Assembly (NCBI GenBank): GCA_007131625.1
Contig: SLQC01000017.1
Span: 1 to 29,216, forward strand
Length of the DNA: 29,216 nucleotides
Source: Balneolales bacterium
GTDB lineage: Bacteria; Bacteroidota; Rhodothermia; Balneolales; Natronogracilivirgulaceae
Reading direction: 5' to 3'
A program made the translations under genes and the position numbers. Below the pieces are notes generated by a model that was not told where the DNA came from, did not search any database, and was given only the letters and a program-made list of their open reading frames with translations. Positions 1-7,020 of this stretch are shown here, one piece after another (the stretch's first letter is position 1; every line of letters starts with the position of its first letter).

Positions 1-20
1 TCGACCGGAAATTCAATAAG

Positions 21-91
21 AAAACAAAAAAGAGACCTCCCCTCCAACTGATTAAAGATTTTTTGGTCAAATGAGATGAAGGAGGGGCGGT
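21..91 (-). terminator. Rho-independent-type terminator of the BspA-like gene
   Basis: The arms at 35-45 (ACCTCCCCTCC) and 81-91 (GGAGGGGCGGT) pair over 11 positions with one mismatch. The loop is about 35 nt and holds a small inner TGA/TCA pairing. Read on the minus strand the hairpin lies about 40 nt past the stop codon at 129 and is followed by a T-rich tract (complement of the A-rich stretch 21-34). The long loop is unusual, so this is a likely rather than certain intrinsic terminator. Confidence 0.5.
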
Positions 92-128
92 GAAATTAAA
101 AATCGCTCAATTTAGGTATTAATGTCTA

Positions 129-2087
129 TTAATGTGTTGTCTCCTGAATTATTGAAGTAGTCTCATGCATTGCTTGCTCATTCCATTTTCCACCGTCACT
201 TATATCCCAACTATAATCATCTATCAATATATTTCTGGCATCTTCTCCTTTATTGTACATAGAATCACCAGCGTGAAAGCGAACGCCATTCTGCAATGTA
301 GTCAAGCTCGCCCAACCTATTAACAACTGGTCATAGTTATGAGTCGAAAGAGTCACTCTCGAAAACATGCCTGACATATTCGTTACGTTACCGACATCCC
401 AGCCGCCGATGTCCTGATCGAAGGACCCGGCGCCATTGAACATGCTTGACATATTTGTCACACTGCTGACGACCCAGCCGCCGATATCCTGATTGAAAGA
501 ATCGGAGGCATAGAACATTGTACTCATATCTTTCACGTTACCGACATTCCAGCCGCCAATGTCCTGGTTGAAGGAAACGGCACGGGCGAACATTAATTGC
601 ATATTCGTCACGCTGCCGACATCCCAGCTTCCGATGTCCTGGTTGAAGGAAGCGGCATCAAGGAACATGCGTTGCATGTCTGTCACGCTGCTGACATCCC
701 AGCCGCTGATATCCTGGTTAAAGGATCTGGCGCGTTCGAACATAGCTTCCATATTCGTCACGTTTCCGACGTCCCAGTCACCGATGTCCTGATTGAAAGA
801 ACCGGAGGCATAGAACATAGTATGCATATTTGTCACGTTTCCGACGTCCCAGCCGCTGAGGTCCTGGTTGAAGGAACGAGCGCGAGAAAACATTCCAGCC
901 ATATTCTCTACACGGCTGACGTCCCAGTTGCTGAGGTCCTGGTTGAATAAAGCGGCACGAGCGAACATTCCAGCCATATTTCTTACACTGCTGACATCCC
1001 AGTTGCCAATGTCCTGATTGAAATGGCCGTCGGCTTCAACATAAGCAAACATCTCACGCATATCCTCCACACGGCCGACATCCCAGCTGCCGATATCCTG
1101 ATTGAAGGAACGGGCACGTTCGAACATCCTATACATACTTTCCACACGGCCGACATCCCAGTTGCCGATGTCCTGGTTGAATGATCCGGCGCGTTCAAAG
1201 ATATTGGCCATACTTGTCACATTACTGACATCCCAGCCGCCTATATTCTGGTTGAAAGACCCGGCTCTGGTGAACATCCCGGCCATATTTGTCACACGAC
1301 TGACATTCCATCCACCTATATCCCGATTAAACGAACCTGCGCGTACGAACATCCCGGCCATACTTGTTACATTACTGACATCCCAGCGACCAATATCCTG
1401 ATTGAAGGAACCGGCGTTGCTGAACATATGCGACATATTCGTTACACGGCCGACGTCCCAGCGACCGATATCCTGATTGAAGGAACCGGCGTTGCTGAAC
1501 ATATGCGACATATCCGTTACACGACTCATATCCCACTCATTCATATCTGGAACTGCAGAAATCCCGCTACCAGCAAAGGCGTTACGCATAGTCGTTGTAC
1601 CAGTTACATCCAACATATCATTCGCTGTGATGGTCAGGTTTTCAGTCCCATGAAAATAACTGCCCGAATTGCCTAATCTTAATGCTCCCCAACGGCTTAT
1701 TTCCTGTATCTTCAGTTTGTCCCCACCATTGTCAAAGTTCCATCCTTTGATAGTTCCAGTGATGGTAACAGAGTATTCGCCAATATTGTCATACGTATGT
1801 GTTACTTCCTCCTGGTTATAAGCCGTGATGATGTTTTTTGTGCCGTCGCCCCAATCAACGGTAAAATCGTACTCCCCATCCTCTACCAGTGGCAACATTA
1901 TCTGTGTTTGGCTACTGGAACCTACAGAGGTTTTGGATACGTCCCAGACAGAGACGAAAGCATTATCATCCTGGGCCTGAGCCGATATGGCTGTCAGTAT
2001 GAACATGGCCGTCAGGAGCCGGACTATCCTGATTGAAGGTAAATATCTTGTAAGGTTATTTATCATGCCATTATCTGGATCTTTCAT
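129..2087 (-). CDS. BspA-like (DUF285) repeat surface protein with PKD-like domain
   Basis: A 652-residue exported protein. The hydrophobic stretch LLTAMFILTAISA near residues 24-36 is a signal peptide ending around AQA. Met8 (2066) is an equally good start and gives a more normal signal peptide. Residues about 70-115 look PKD-like (WGDGT, then HTY and GEYSVTITG). From about residue 185 to 590 there are some sixteen copies of a 25-residue unit with consensus SFNQDIGxWDVxxVTNMxxMF, the hallmark of DUF285/BspA leucine-rich-type surface proteins. One copy carries a 3-residue insertion (AYVEADG). The tail (LLIGWASL, then MYNKGEDARNILID) is the usual end of such arrays. No T9SS or LPXTG-type sorting domain is visible after it. 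BspA-type proteins are linked to adhesion in other bacteria; the role here is unknown. The 75-bp DNA repeats make copy-number change by slippage likely. Confidence 0.9.
   Translation of the reverse strand: MKDPDNGMINNLTRYLPSIRIVRLLTAMFILTAISAQAQDDNAFVSVWDVSKTSVGSSSQTQIMLPLVEDGEYDFTVDWGDGTKNIITAYNQEEVTHTYDNIGEYSVTITGTIKGWNFDNGGDKLKIQEISRWGALRLGNSGSYFHGTENLTITANDMLDVTGTTTMRNAFAGSGISAVPDMNEWDMSRVTDMSHMFSNAGSFNQDIGRWDVGRVTNMSHMFSNAGSFNQDIGRWDVSNVTSMAGMFVRAGSFNRDIGGWNVSRVTNMAGMFTRAGSFNQNIGGWDVSNVTSMANIFERAGSFNQDIGNWDVGRVESMYRMFERARSFNQDIGSWDVGRVEDMREMFAYVEADGHFNQDIGNWDVSSVRNMAGMFARAALFNQDLSNWDVSRVENMAGMFSRARSFNQDLSGWDVGNVTNMHTMFYASGSFNQDIGDWDVGNVTNMEAMFERARSFNQDISGWDVSSVTDMQRMFLDAASFNQDIGSWDVGSVTNMQLMFARAVSFNQDIGGWNVGNVKDMSTMFYASDSFNQDIGGWVVSSVTNMSSMFNGAGSFDQDIGGWDVGNVTNMSGMFSRVTLSTHNYDQLLIGWASLTTLQNGVRFHAGDSMYNKGEDARNILIDDYSWDISDGGKWNEQAMHETTSIIQETTH
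393..1548 (-). repeat. 75-bp coding tandem repeat array of the BspA-like gene
   Basis: About sixteen units of 75 bp encode the 25-residue repeats. Most units have diverged, but two neighbours are identical over 46 bp (1393-1438 and 1468-1513). This points to a recent duplication or gene conversion at the N-terminal end of the array. Confidence 0.85.
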
Positions 2088-2120
2088 AACATATTAGTTT
2101 TTAAAAATGCTACATACCAT

Positions 2121-2158
2121 CTGTTCATCTGTATCATCTGTTCATCTGTATCATCTGT
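2121..2158. repeat. 17-bp tandem duplication upstream of the BspA-like gene
   Basis: The unit CTGTTCATCTGTATCAT occurs at 2121-2137 and again without mismatch at 2138-2154, followed by a partial third copy (CTGT). It lies 34 bp upstream of the BspA-like start at 2087, where a promoter for that gene would be expected. Confidence 0.85.
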
Positions 2159-2206
2159 CAATTTTTTGATGCATAACGTCAGATAGATAACCCATGCTAT
2201 AATCAT

Positions 2207-2231
2207 CAGGCGCCTGTGGCAGAGATCTCTG
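2207..2231. promoter_or_regulatory. Two adjacent perfect palindromes (possible operator)
   Basis: CAGGCGCCTG (2207-2216) and CAGAGATCTCTG (2220-2231) are both perfect inverted palindromes, only 3 bp apart. They lie in the 230-bp gap between the isomerase stop (2320) and the BspA-like start (2087), both minus strand. They could be a double operator for the BspA-like gene or structure in the isomerase 3' end. There is no T-run to support a terminator. Confidence 0.35.
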
Positions 2232-2319
2232 TTATGACTGTCCTTGGTGATTCACCGGGTAAAATGACTTGTGCGAAATCGCCCTTCGGATCTTAAAGAA
2301 ATGGATAAACAGATAACAG

Positions 2320-3189
2320 CTATTTCGTAATGTTGGTGATGTATTCAATATTACCAGGCATGACTTCCACGACATCGTAATCTTCATATTCAATGTAGTG
2401 GTACTCGATGTTGGAATTTTGTGCAGCTTTCAGGAATGCAGGGAAATCCAGCAGCCCCGTGCCAAAAGGCACATTCATATCTCTCGAAACCCGACCGCTA
2501 TAATTGCGTTCGACGTCTTTCGAAAGATCTTTCAGGTGTGTCAGATAGAAGCGATCGGGATACTTTTGAAGCAACTCCACCGGGTCGTGTCCCGGATGGA
2601 CAACCCAGCCCACATCCATCTCGAAATTTACGTATTCCGGATTGGTGTTTTGAACGATGTAATCGAACAGAGTTCCGTCCTCATAAGGTCTGAACTCATA
2701 GCCGTGATTGTGGTAGGCAAAATGCAGGCCTTCTTCCTTCAGAATCCGGCCGGCCCGATTGAAGTCTTCTACCGCTCTGCGGGCATCTTCGATGGTAAAG
2801 GGTCCGGATCGGTCATGCGGTATCGACGCCACCCGGACATATTTGGCACCCAGTGTGTGGGCATCCGATATCACCTGTTCCAGATCTTCTACCAGAGTAT
2901 CGTAACCGACACCGTACGATGTACAAATCATCTCTCTTTCATCCAGCATTTCACGGAGTTCGGCGGCCGTTGCGCCGAACAGGCTTGAAAATTCGATATT
3001 GGTGAGTCCCATTTCCTTGATCAGGTCCAGGGTGCCGGGTATATCTTCATCAAACTGGTGCCGGAAGGAAAAGGATACAACACCAGGGTCGCTCAGTAAG
3101 ACTTCTCCGTTATTCGAAGGGCGGTCGCACGCTGTGAACAAATCAGAAAAAAGTAATAAGGATATGATTATAAGAATTCGAAAAGTCAT
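2320..3189 (-). CDS. Lipoprotein, sugar phosphate isomerase/epimerase (xylose isomerase-like TIM barrel)
   Basis: A protein of 289 residues when started at the ATG at 3189. The frame is open to 3246, but the earlier Met would bury the signal peptide. The start MTFRILIIISLLLFSDLFTAC gives a basic n-region, a hydrophobic core and Cys21 in a lipobox-like context (FTAC; Phe at -3 is atypical). The mature part fits the AP-endonuclease-2/xylose isomerase-like TIM barrel. Typical metal-site segments are present in order: NIEFSS, YHNHGYEF, NFEMDVGW, LTHLKDL and YIEYEDYD. Family members isomerise or epimerise sugars or inositols with a divalent metal. Secreted or lipoprotein versions are common in Bacteroidota-like genomes, where they probably act on oxidised sugars in the periplasm. 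The substrate cannot be told from sequence. The gene stands alone, with no strong SD. Confidence 0.8.
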   Translation of the reverse strand: MTFRILIIISLLLFSDLFTACDRPSNNGEVLLSDPGVVSFSFRHQFDEDIPGTLDLIKEMGLTNIEFSSLFGATAAELREMLDEREMICTSYGVGYDTLVEDLEQVISDAHTLGAKYVRVASIPHDRSGPFTIEDARRAVEDFNRAGRILKEEGLHFAYHNHGYEFRPYEDGTLFDYIVQNTNPEYVNFEMDVGWVVHPGHDPVELLQKYPDRFYLTHLKDLSKDVERNYSGRVSRDMNVPFGTGLLDFPAFLKAAQNSNIEYHYIEYEDYDVVEVMPGNIEYITNITK

Positions 3190-3776
3190 AATATCATTGT
3201 TTCGGAATATATTAAAGCAAATCACGTGTGTTGTGTGATTCGACACAATCGGGTTAACTCAAAAAGTATTTCAAATTCATAGGTGCAGCCACCTTGTAAA
3301 TATTATGTGACGACCTAATATGTGACGACCTAATATGTGACGACCTAATATGTGACGACTTAATGAGAAAAGCATATTACGAAACTACCGGTGGAGCCGC
3401 AATAAGTTTTTTGAAATGTTTGAAAAAGCTGCCCCATTTTCACTTGATTTATAATAAATGCTTGGGTTTTACAGTCTTTTATAAACAACAAATAGAAATT
3501 TATGGGATAACTTCCGATGTGTCTTTACTTGAAAGTTGCAGATAGCATTTGTATTATGCAAATAAACAGTTAGCTATATTTCACATTTTATTAGAGTTCA
3601 ATGGGTAATTGATTGATTGTAATAAGCGCGGTATTTATTGATGATTTTTTTAACAGATGATGTCAGATAGATGTCACACAATTCCCACGGATTTTGGCAT
3701 GGCGTGCTTTCTGTATGAAAATTGAATATGCCGGTTCAGATAGCAGGAACAAATAATCAGATAGCAGGAACAAATA
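3190..3776. other. Intergenic region between divergent isomerase and importer operon
   Basis: About 590 bp without a convincing gene. It holds a 15-bp x4 repeat (3305-3364), an AT-rich segment and a 21-bp tandem duplication reaching the start codon at 3777. A weak Bacteroidota-style promoter candidate for the importer operon is TTTG at 3548-3551 with TATATTTC at 3575-3582; the 23-nt spacer is longer than ideal. The imperfect repeat AGATGATGTCA/AGATAGATGTCA lies near 3656-3677. No molybdenum-cofactor riboswitch could be recognised. Confidence 0.4.
3305..3364. repeat. 15-bp direct repeat, four tandem copies
   Basis: The unit ATGTGACGACCTAAT starts at 3305, 3320, 3335 and 3350. The first three copies are identical and the fourth has one change (C to T). 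The array sits between the divergent isomerase and importer genes. It could be a slipped-strand repeat or an array of binding sites on nearly the helical pitch times 1.5; no spacer structure suggests CRISPR. Confidence 0.9.
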
Positions 3777-3777
3777 A
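3736..3777. repeat. 21-bp tandem duplication containing the ribosome-binding site
   Basis: Positions 3736-3756 and 3757-3777 are identical (core AGATAGCAGGAACAAATAA). The second copy supplies AGGA at 3766-3769, 7 nt before the ATG at 3777. The first copy carries the same AGGA but runs into TCAG where the ATG would be. The ribosome-binding site of the importer's first gene is thus duplicated, with only the proximal copy next to a start codon. Confidence 0.85.
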
Positions 3778-5363
3778 TGAGTGCGCGATCGATAATCGGG
3801 TTTTCTTTAATAATGTTAGGATTGTTATTTGCAGCCTTGACGGCATTGCGCTGGTCTGTGACCTCGGATCAGTACGCTGAACGGCTGGTGCTGTTCAGCG
3901 CTGCGGGGGTTCAGGCACCAGTGCAACAAACCATCGAGGAATACGAACGCTATTACCAGGAGACACACGGACGACGTATTCATATAGAGGTTGAGTATGG
4001 AGGATCGGGTACGCTTTTAAGCCGTTTGCAAGTAGCCCGGGAGGGAGATTTGTACCTGGCAGGAGACGAATCTTTCATCCGGATAGCGCGTGATTACGGG
4101 CTGGTGCAGGAGTCGCTGGAACTGGCGAAGATGACTCCGGTGATCGCAGTATCGGAGGAAAAGGCTGGACATATTAGTTCGTTGCAGGATCTGCTGGATG
4201 GTGACTATAGAATTGCAATCGGGGTACCGGACGGAACGGCAGTGGGGAGCGCAACGCGAGCGGCGTTAAAACGTATTGATCAATGGAAAGCATTTGAACG
4301 CAAAGTGGAAGTGACTAAACCTACCGTTAATGATTTGGCCAACGATGTTAAGATCGGCGCTGCCGATGCGGCGATTATTTTTGATATCACTGCCCGGCAA
4401 TTCGATTTGGAATATGTTACCGATGCGGCTCTGGATGAGGAATCGGTGCAAGTGGAGATCGGTGTACTCTCATCAACACAACAGCCGGCAGCGGCATTGC
4501 ACTTTGCCCGCTTTCTTGCAGCACCGGAGTACGGGCAGAAACATTTTCGTTCCCATCATTTTAACGTGGTGGAGGGGGATCGGTGGTCGGATGTTCCAGA
4601 GGTCAATTTTTTTAGTGGAGGATTGAACAGGCAGGCAATGGAGCCTGTCATCGATGCATTTGAGCGCAGGGAGGGTGTACGTATAAACACGATCTTCCAG
4701 GGCTGTGGAGCTTTGAACGCTCAGATGGCGACGATCCGTGATCAGAACCCGGACATGGGCTTTCCCGATGCTTACCTTGCCTGTGATGTCTATTACCTGA
4801 ACCCCGTCAGTGAATGGTTCGAGAATCAGGCTACAGTGTCGAACACACGTATGGTTATTGTTACTCAAAAAGGTAATCCACGCAACATCCGTGAGTTGGA
4901 AGACCTGACACAACCCGGGCTTCGTATCGTGGTCGGTCATCCAACGCATTGCACCATTGGTGGATTGACAGAACGGCTTTTCAAGGCAAAAGGTTTGTAT
5001 GATGAAATTATGGAAAACGTTGTCGAGCAGCAGCCGTCGTCGGGAATGATGGTTCCACCTGTAGTCAGTGGGGCGGCTGATGCCTCTGTGGCGTATTACA
5101 ACGATACGCTGGCGGAGGGAGACAGGCTACACGTAATTGAGCTGGACACCGAGTATGCACGAGCGGTACAGCCGTTCGGTGTGGAAAGTACATCAAAAAA
5201 CAAGCAGCTGATGCTTCGATTATATCAGTTTATCGGCCAATCACAGGAGATATTTGAGGAGCTGGGATTCGGCTGGGAGTTGGGCCGATCCCCGGACGAT
5301 TTTGAGCTGATCACTCCGGCAGGCGCCAGGCCGCCGCAGATCAATATGAGAGGAGAAGATTGA
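3777..5363 (+). CDS. Membrane-anchored tandem ModA-like solute-binding protein of ABC importer
   Basis: A 528-residue protein. Residues 7-27 form a hydrophobic segment without a clear cleavage or lipobox site, so it probably anchors the protein to the inner membrane. Two ModA-like (PBP type II) domains follow: about 36-265 (FSAAG at 40-44, YGGSGTLL at 74-81, LYLAGDE at 92-98, VPDGTAVG at 150-157) and about 275-510 (FFSGG at 278-282, QGCGAL at 308-313, YLACDVYY at 333-340, HPTHCTIG at 388-395). Ordinary ModA proteins have one domain and about 230-260 residues. The first domain keeps the Ser/Gly loops of oxyanion binders. In the second, Cys310, Cys336 and Cys392 replace small residues at the three corresponding loops. 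The permease start overlaps this stop codon, so this is the first gene of an importer operon. Molybdate or tungstate is the family expectation; the second domain may bind something else. AGGA 7 nt upstream supports the start. Confidence 0.85.
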   Translation: MSARSIIGFSLIMLGLLFAALTALRWSVTSDQYAERLVLFSAAGVQAPVQQTIEEYERYYQETHGRRIHIEVEYGGSGTLLSRLQVAREGDLYLAGDESFIRIARDYGLVQESLELAKMTPVIAVSEEKAGHISSLQDLLDGDYRIAIGVPDGTAVGSATRAALKRIDQWKAFERKVEVTKPTVNDLANDVKIGAADAAIIFDITARQFDLEYVTDAALDEESVQVEIGVLSSTQQPAAALHFARFLAAPEYGQKHFRSHHFNVVEGDRWSDVPEVNFFSGGLNRQAMEPVIDAFERREGVRINTIFQGCGALNAQMATIRDQNPDMGFPDAYLACDVYYLNPVSEWFENQATVSNTRMVIVTQKGNPRNIRELEDLTQPGLRIVVGHPTHCTIGGLTERLFKAKGLYDEIMENVVEQQPSSGMMVPPVVSGAADASVAYYNDTLAEGDRLHVIELDTEYARAVQPFGVESTSKNKQLMLRLYQFIGQSQEIFEELGFGWELGRSPDDFELITPAGARPPQINMRGED

Positions 5364-6259
5364 GCGAAAAAGACGCACCTGAAACAAAGTTAAAGGCAGA
5401 GCATATAACCCTGCCGAAACATGGTAAAAACATTCAGCAGCATACACCCCCGAGCCAGATGTTGCCATCATACCGGGCGGACATTCCCTTCATTCTTGCG
5501 CTGGGTTTGATTACAACTGTGTATGTGACGTTAATCGTTGGTATGCTCACTGCCATGGTGTTCTACGTTGAGCTGCCAGTCATTGGAGAGGTATTTACAA
5601 ATGACCGATACCGCTATGCGGTACTGTTGTCGTTGATCTCTTGTTCCATTACTACGATTTTATCCGTCTGGGTGGCTGTGCCTACGGCGTATCTGATGTC
5701 CCGAGTCGAATTCCCCGGGAAGCGATTATTGGACGGGATATTGGATATTCCAATCGTGCTGCCTCCACTGGTGATAGGGCTGGCACTTTTGATGTTGTTT
5801 CAAACCGGTGCCGGTCAATTCGTGCAGGGATATGTTCGTTTTACGTATGCCATTCCCGGGGTGATCCTGGCACAGTTTATGGTTGCATGTGCGTTCGCGA
5901 TCCGTACCATGATGGCGGCGTTTGCGGAGATAAACCCCCGGCAGGAACAGGTAGCTATGACGCTGGGCTGTTCACGTGCACAGGCGTTCTGGTGGGTGGT
6001 ACTGCCGGAGGTGCGGCAGGGGATGATTCCGGCAGCGACAATCGCATGGGCACGGGCCATGGGAGAGTTTGGGCCGGTGCTTGTGTTCGCCGGAACCACT
6101 GCAAAACGAACGGAAGTGATGCCCACAAGTGTCTTTCTGGAATTGCAGGTGGGTAATTTGAGTATGGCCGCAGGAATATCAATTGTGATGGTAGTACTGG
6201 CCATAGCAGTGTTGATGTTAATGCGTATAGCAGGAAGGGGGACAAGTACTTTTGTTTAA
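5360..6259 (+). CDS. Molybdate/tungstate-type ABC transporter permease
   Basis: A protein of 299 residues with a TTG start that overlaps the previous stop (TTGA), preceded by AGGAG at 5351-5355. The next ATG (5459) has no SD, so TTG is preferred. After a polar cytoplasmic N-terminus of about 40 residues there are roughly six hydrophobic segments. The BPD_transp_1/ModB signatures are the segment with LLDGILDIPIVLPPLVIGLA and the EAA loop, with EQVAMTLGCSRAQAFWWVVLP followed by GMIPAATIAWARAMGEFGPV. It forms the membrane channel (as a homodimer) with the ATPase encoded next. The MGEFGP motif is typical of the molybdate/tungstate/sulfate permease branch. Confidence 0.9.
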   Translation: MSEKDAPETKLKAEHITLPKHGKNIQQHTPPSQMLPSYRADIPFILALGLITTVYVTLIVGMLTAMVFYVELPVIGEVFTNDRYRYAVLLSLISCSITTILSVWVAVPTAYLMSRVEFPGKRLLDGILDIPIVLPPLVIGLALLMLFQTGAGQFVQGYVRFTYAIPGVILAQFMVACAFAIRTMMAAFAEINPRQEQVAMTLGCSRAQAFWWVVLPEVRQGMIPAATIAWARAMGEFGPVLVFAGTTAKRTEVMPTSVFLELQVGNLSMAAGISIVMVVLAIAVLMLMRIAGRGTSTFV

Positions 6260-6321
6260 TGAGGAAATTTCAGTAATAAAACTTGATTTACGGATCCCGG
6301 GTAATCCCGGAGCAGTTTGTT

Positions 6322-7002
6322 ATGATTCAATTTAGGAACGTCAATATACTTTTGAATGGTTTTACACTTGAGAAGGTGAACTTCCGTGTGCCATCCGGAA
6401 CATATGCGGTTTTGATGGGACGAACCGGTTGCGGCAAGACGACAATTCTTGAAGCGGCGTGCGGACTTCGGCCGATCGCGGCGGGCCAGGTGTATTTAAT
6501 GGATCGGGAGGTGACAATGCTGCCACCGGGCCGTCGTAATCTGGGGCTGGTGCCGCAAGACGGTGCTCTGTTTTCGACGATGACCGTGGAAGAACACCTG
6601 GGGTTTGCGTTACGCGTATTGAAGAGACCAAAACAGGATATAAAAAATCGTGCAAATGAACTGGCAGGATTGTTGGGTATCGATCACCTGATGCACCGCC
6701 GACCGCTCGGCCTGTCCGGTGGTGAGCGTCAACGCGTGGCGATCGGTCGGGCGCTGGCAGCGAAGCCTGACGTTCTGTGTCTGGACGAACCATTATCGGC
6801 ACTGGACGAACAGACTCATACCGAGATGACGCAACTTCTGAGACGGGTTCATCAGGAAACGGGTGTAACGGTTTTGCACATCACCCACAATCGTCACGAG
6901 GCCCGTGCCCTGGCAAAGTTGTTGATAGTAATAAAAGACGGCAAGGTGCTGGAGGGAGATCACGCCCGCCTGCTTATGGCAGACCTGGATAACGAAATGT
7001 GA
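6322..7002 (+). CDS. ABC transporter ATP-binding protein, ModC/TupC-like
   Basis: About 226 residues from the ATG at 6322 (MIQFRNVNILLNGF), with GGAG at 6309-6312 upstream. An in-frame TTG at 6283 would add an unconserved 13-residue extension. All ABC motifs are present: Walker A GRTGCGKTT, signature LSGGERQRVAIGRAL, Walker B VLCLDEPLSALDE and the H-loop histidine in HITHNRHEA. The C-terminal TOBE (molbindin) regulatory domain of classic ModC is missing, as in short TupC-like ATPases. It energises the permease encoded 62 bp upstream. The exact substrate is inferred only from the binding protein. Confidence 0.9.
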   Translation: MIQFRNVNILLNGFTLEKVNFRVPSGTYAVLMGRTGCGKTTILEAACGLRPIAAGQVYLMDREVTMLPPGRRNLGLVPQDGALFSTMTVEEHLGFALRVLKRPKQDIKNRANELAGLLGIDHLMHRRPLGLSGGERQRVAIGRALAAKPDVLCLDEPLSALDEQTHTEMTQLLRRVHQETGVTVLHITHNRHEARALAKLLIVIKDGKVLEGDHARLLMADLDNEM

Positions 7003-7020
7003 GCTAACCGGTATATACCC

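Noticed and set aside
597..950. Repetitive plus-strand frame inside the BspA-like array
   Set aside because: Its periodicity mirrors the 75-bp repeat read on the wrong strand; no independent start signal.
3305..3364. CRISPR array
   Set aside because: The 15-bp units are directly joined with no spacers and there are no cas genes in the window.
3363..3545. 60-codon plus-strand frame between the isomerase and importer genes
   Set aside because: No SD, it starts at the edge of the 15-bp repeat array, and it has no domain, signal or TM pattern; AT-rich chance frame.
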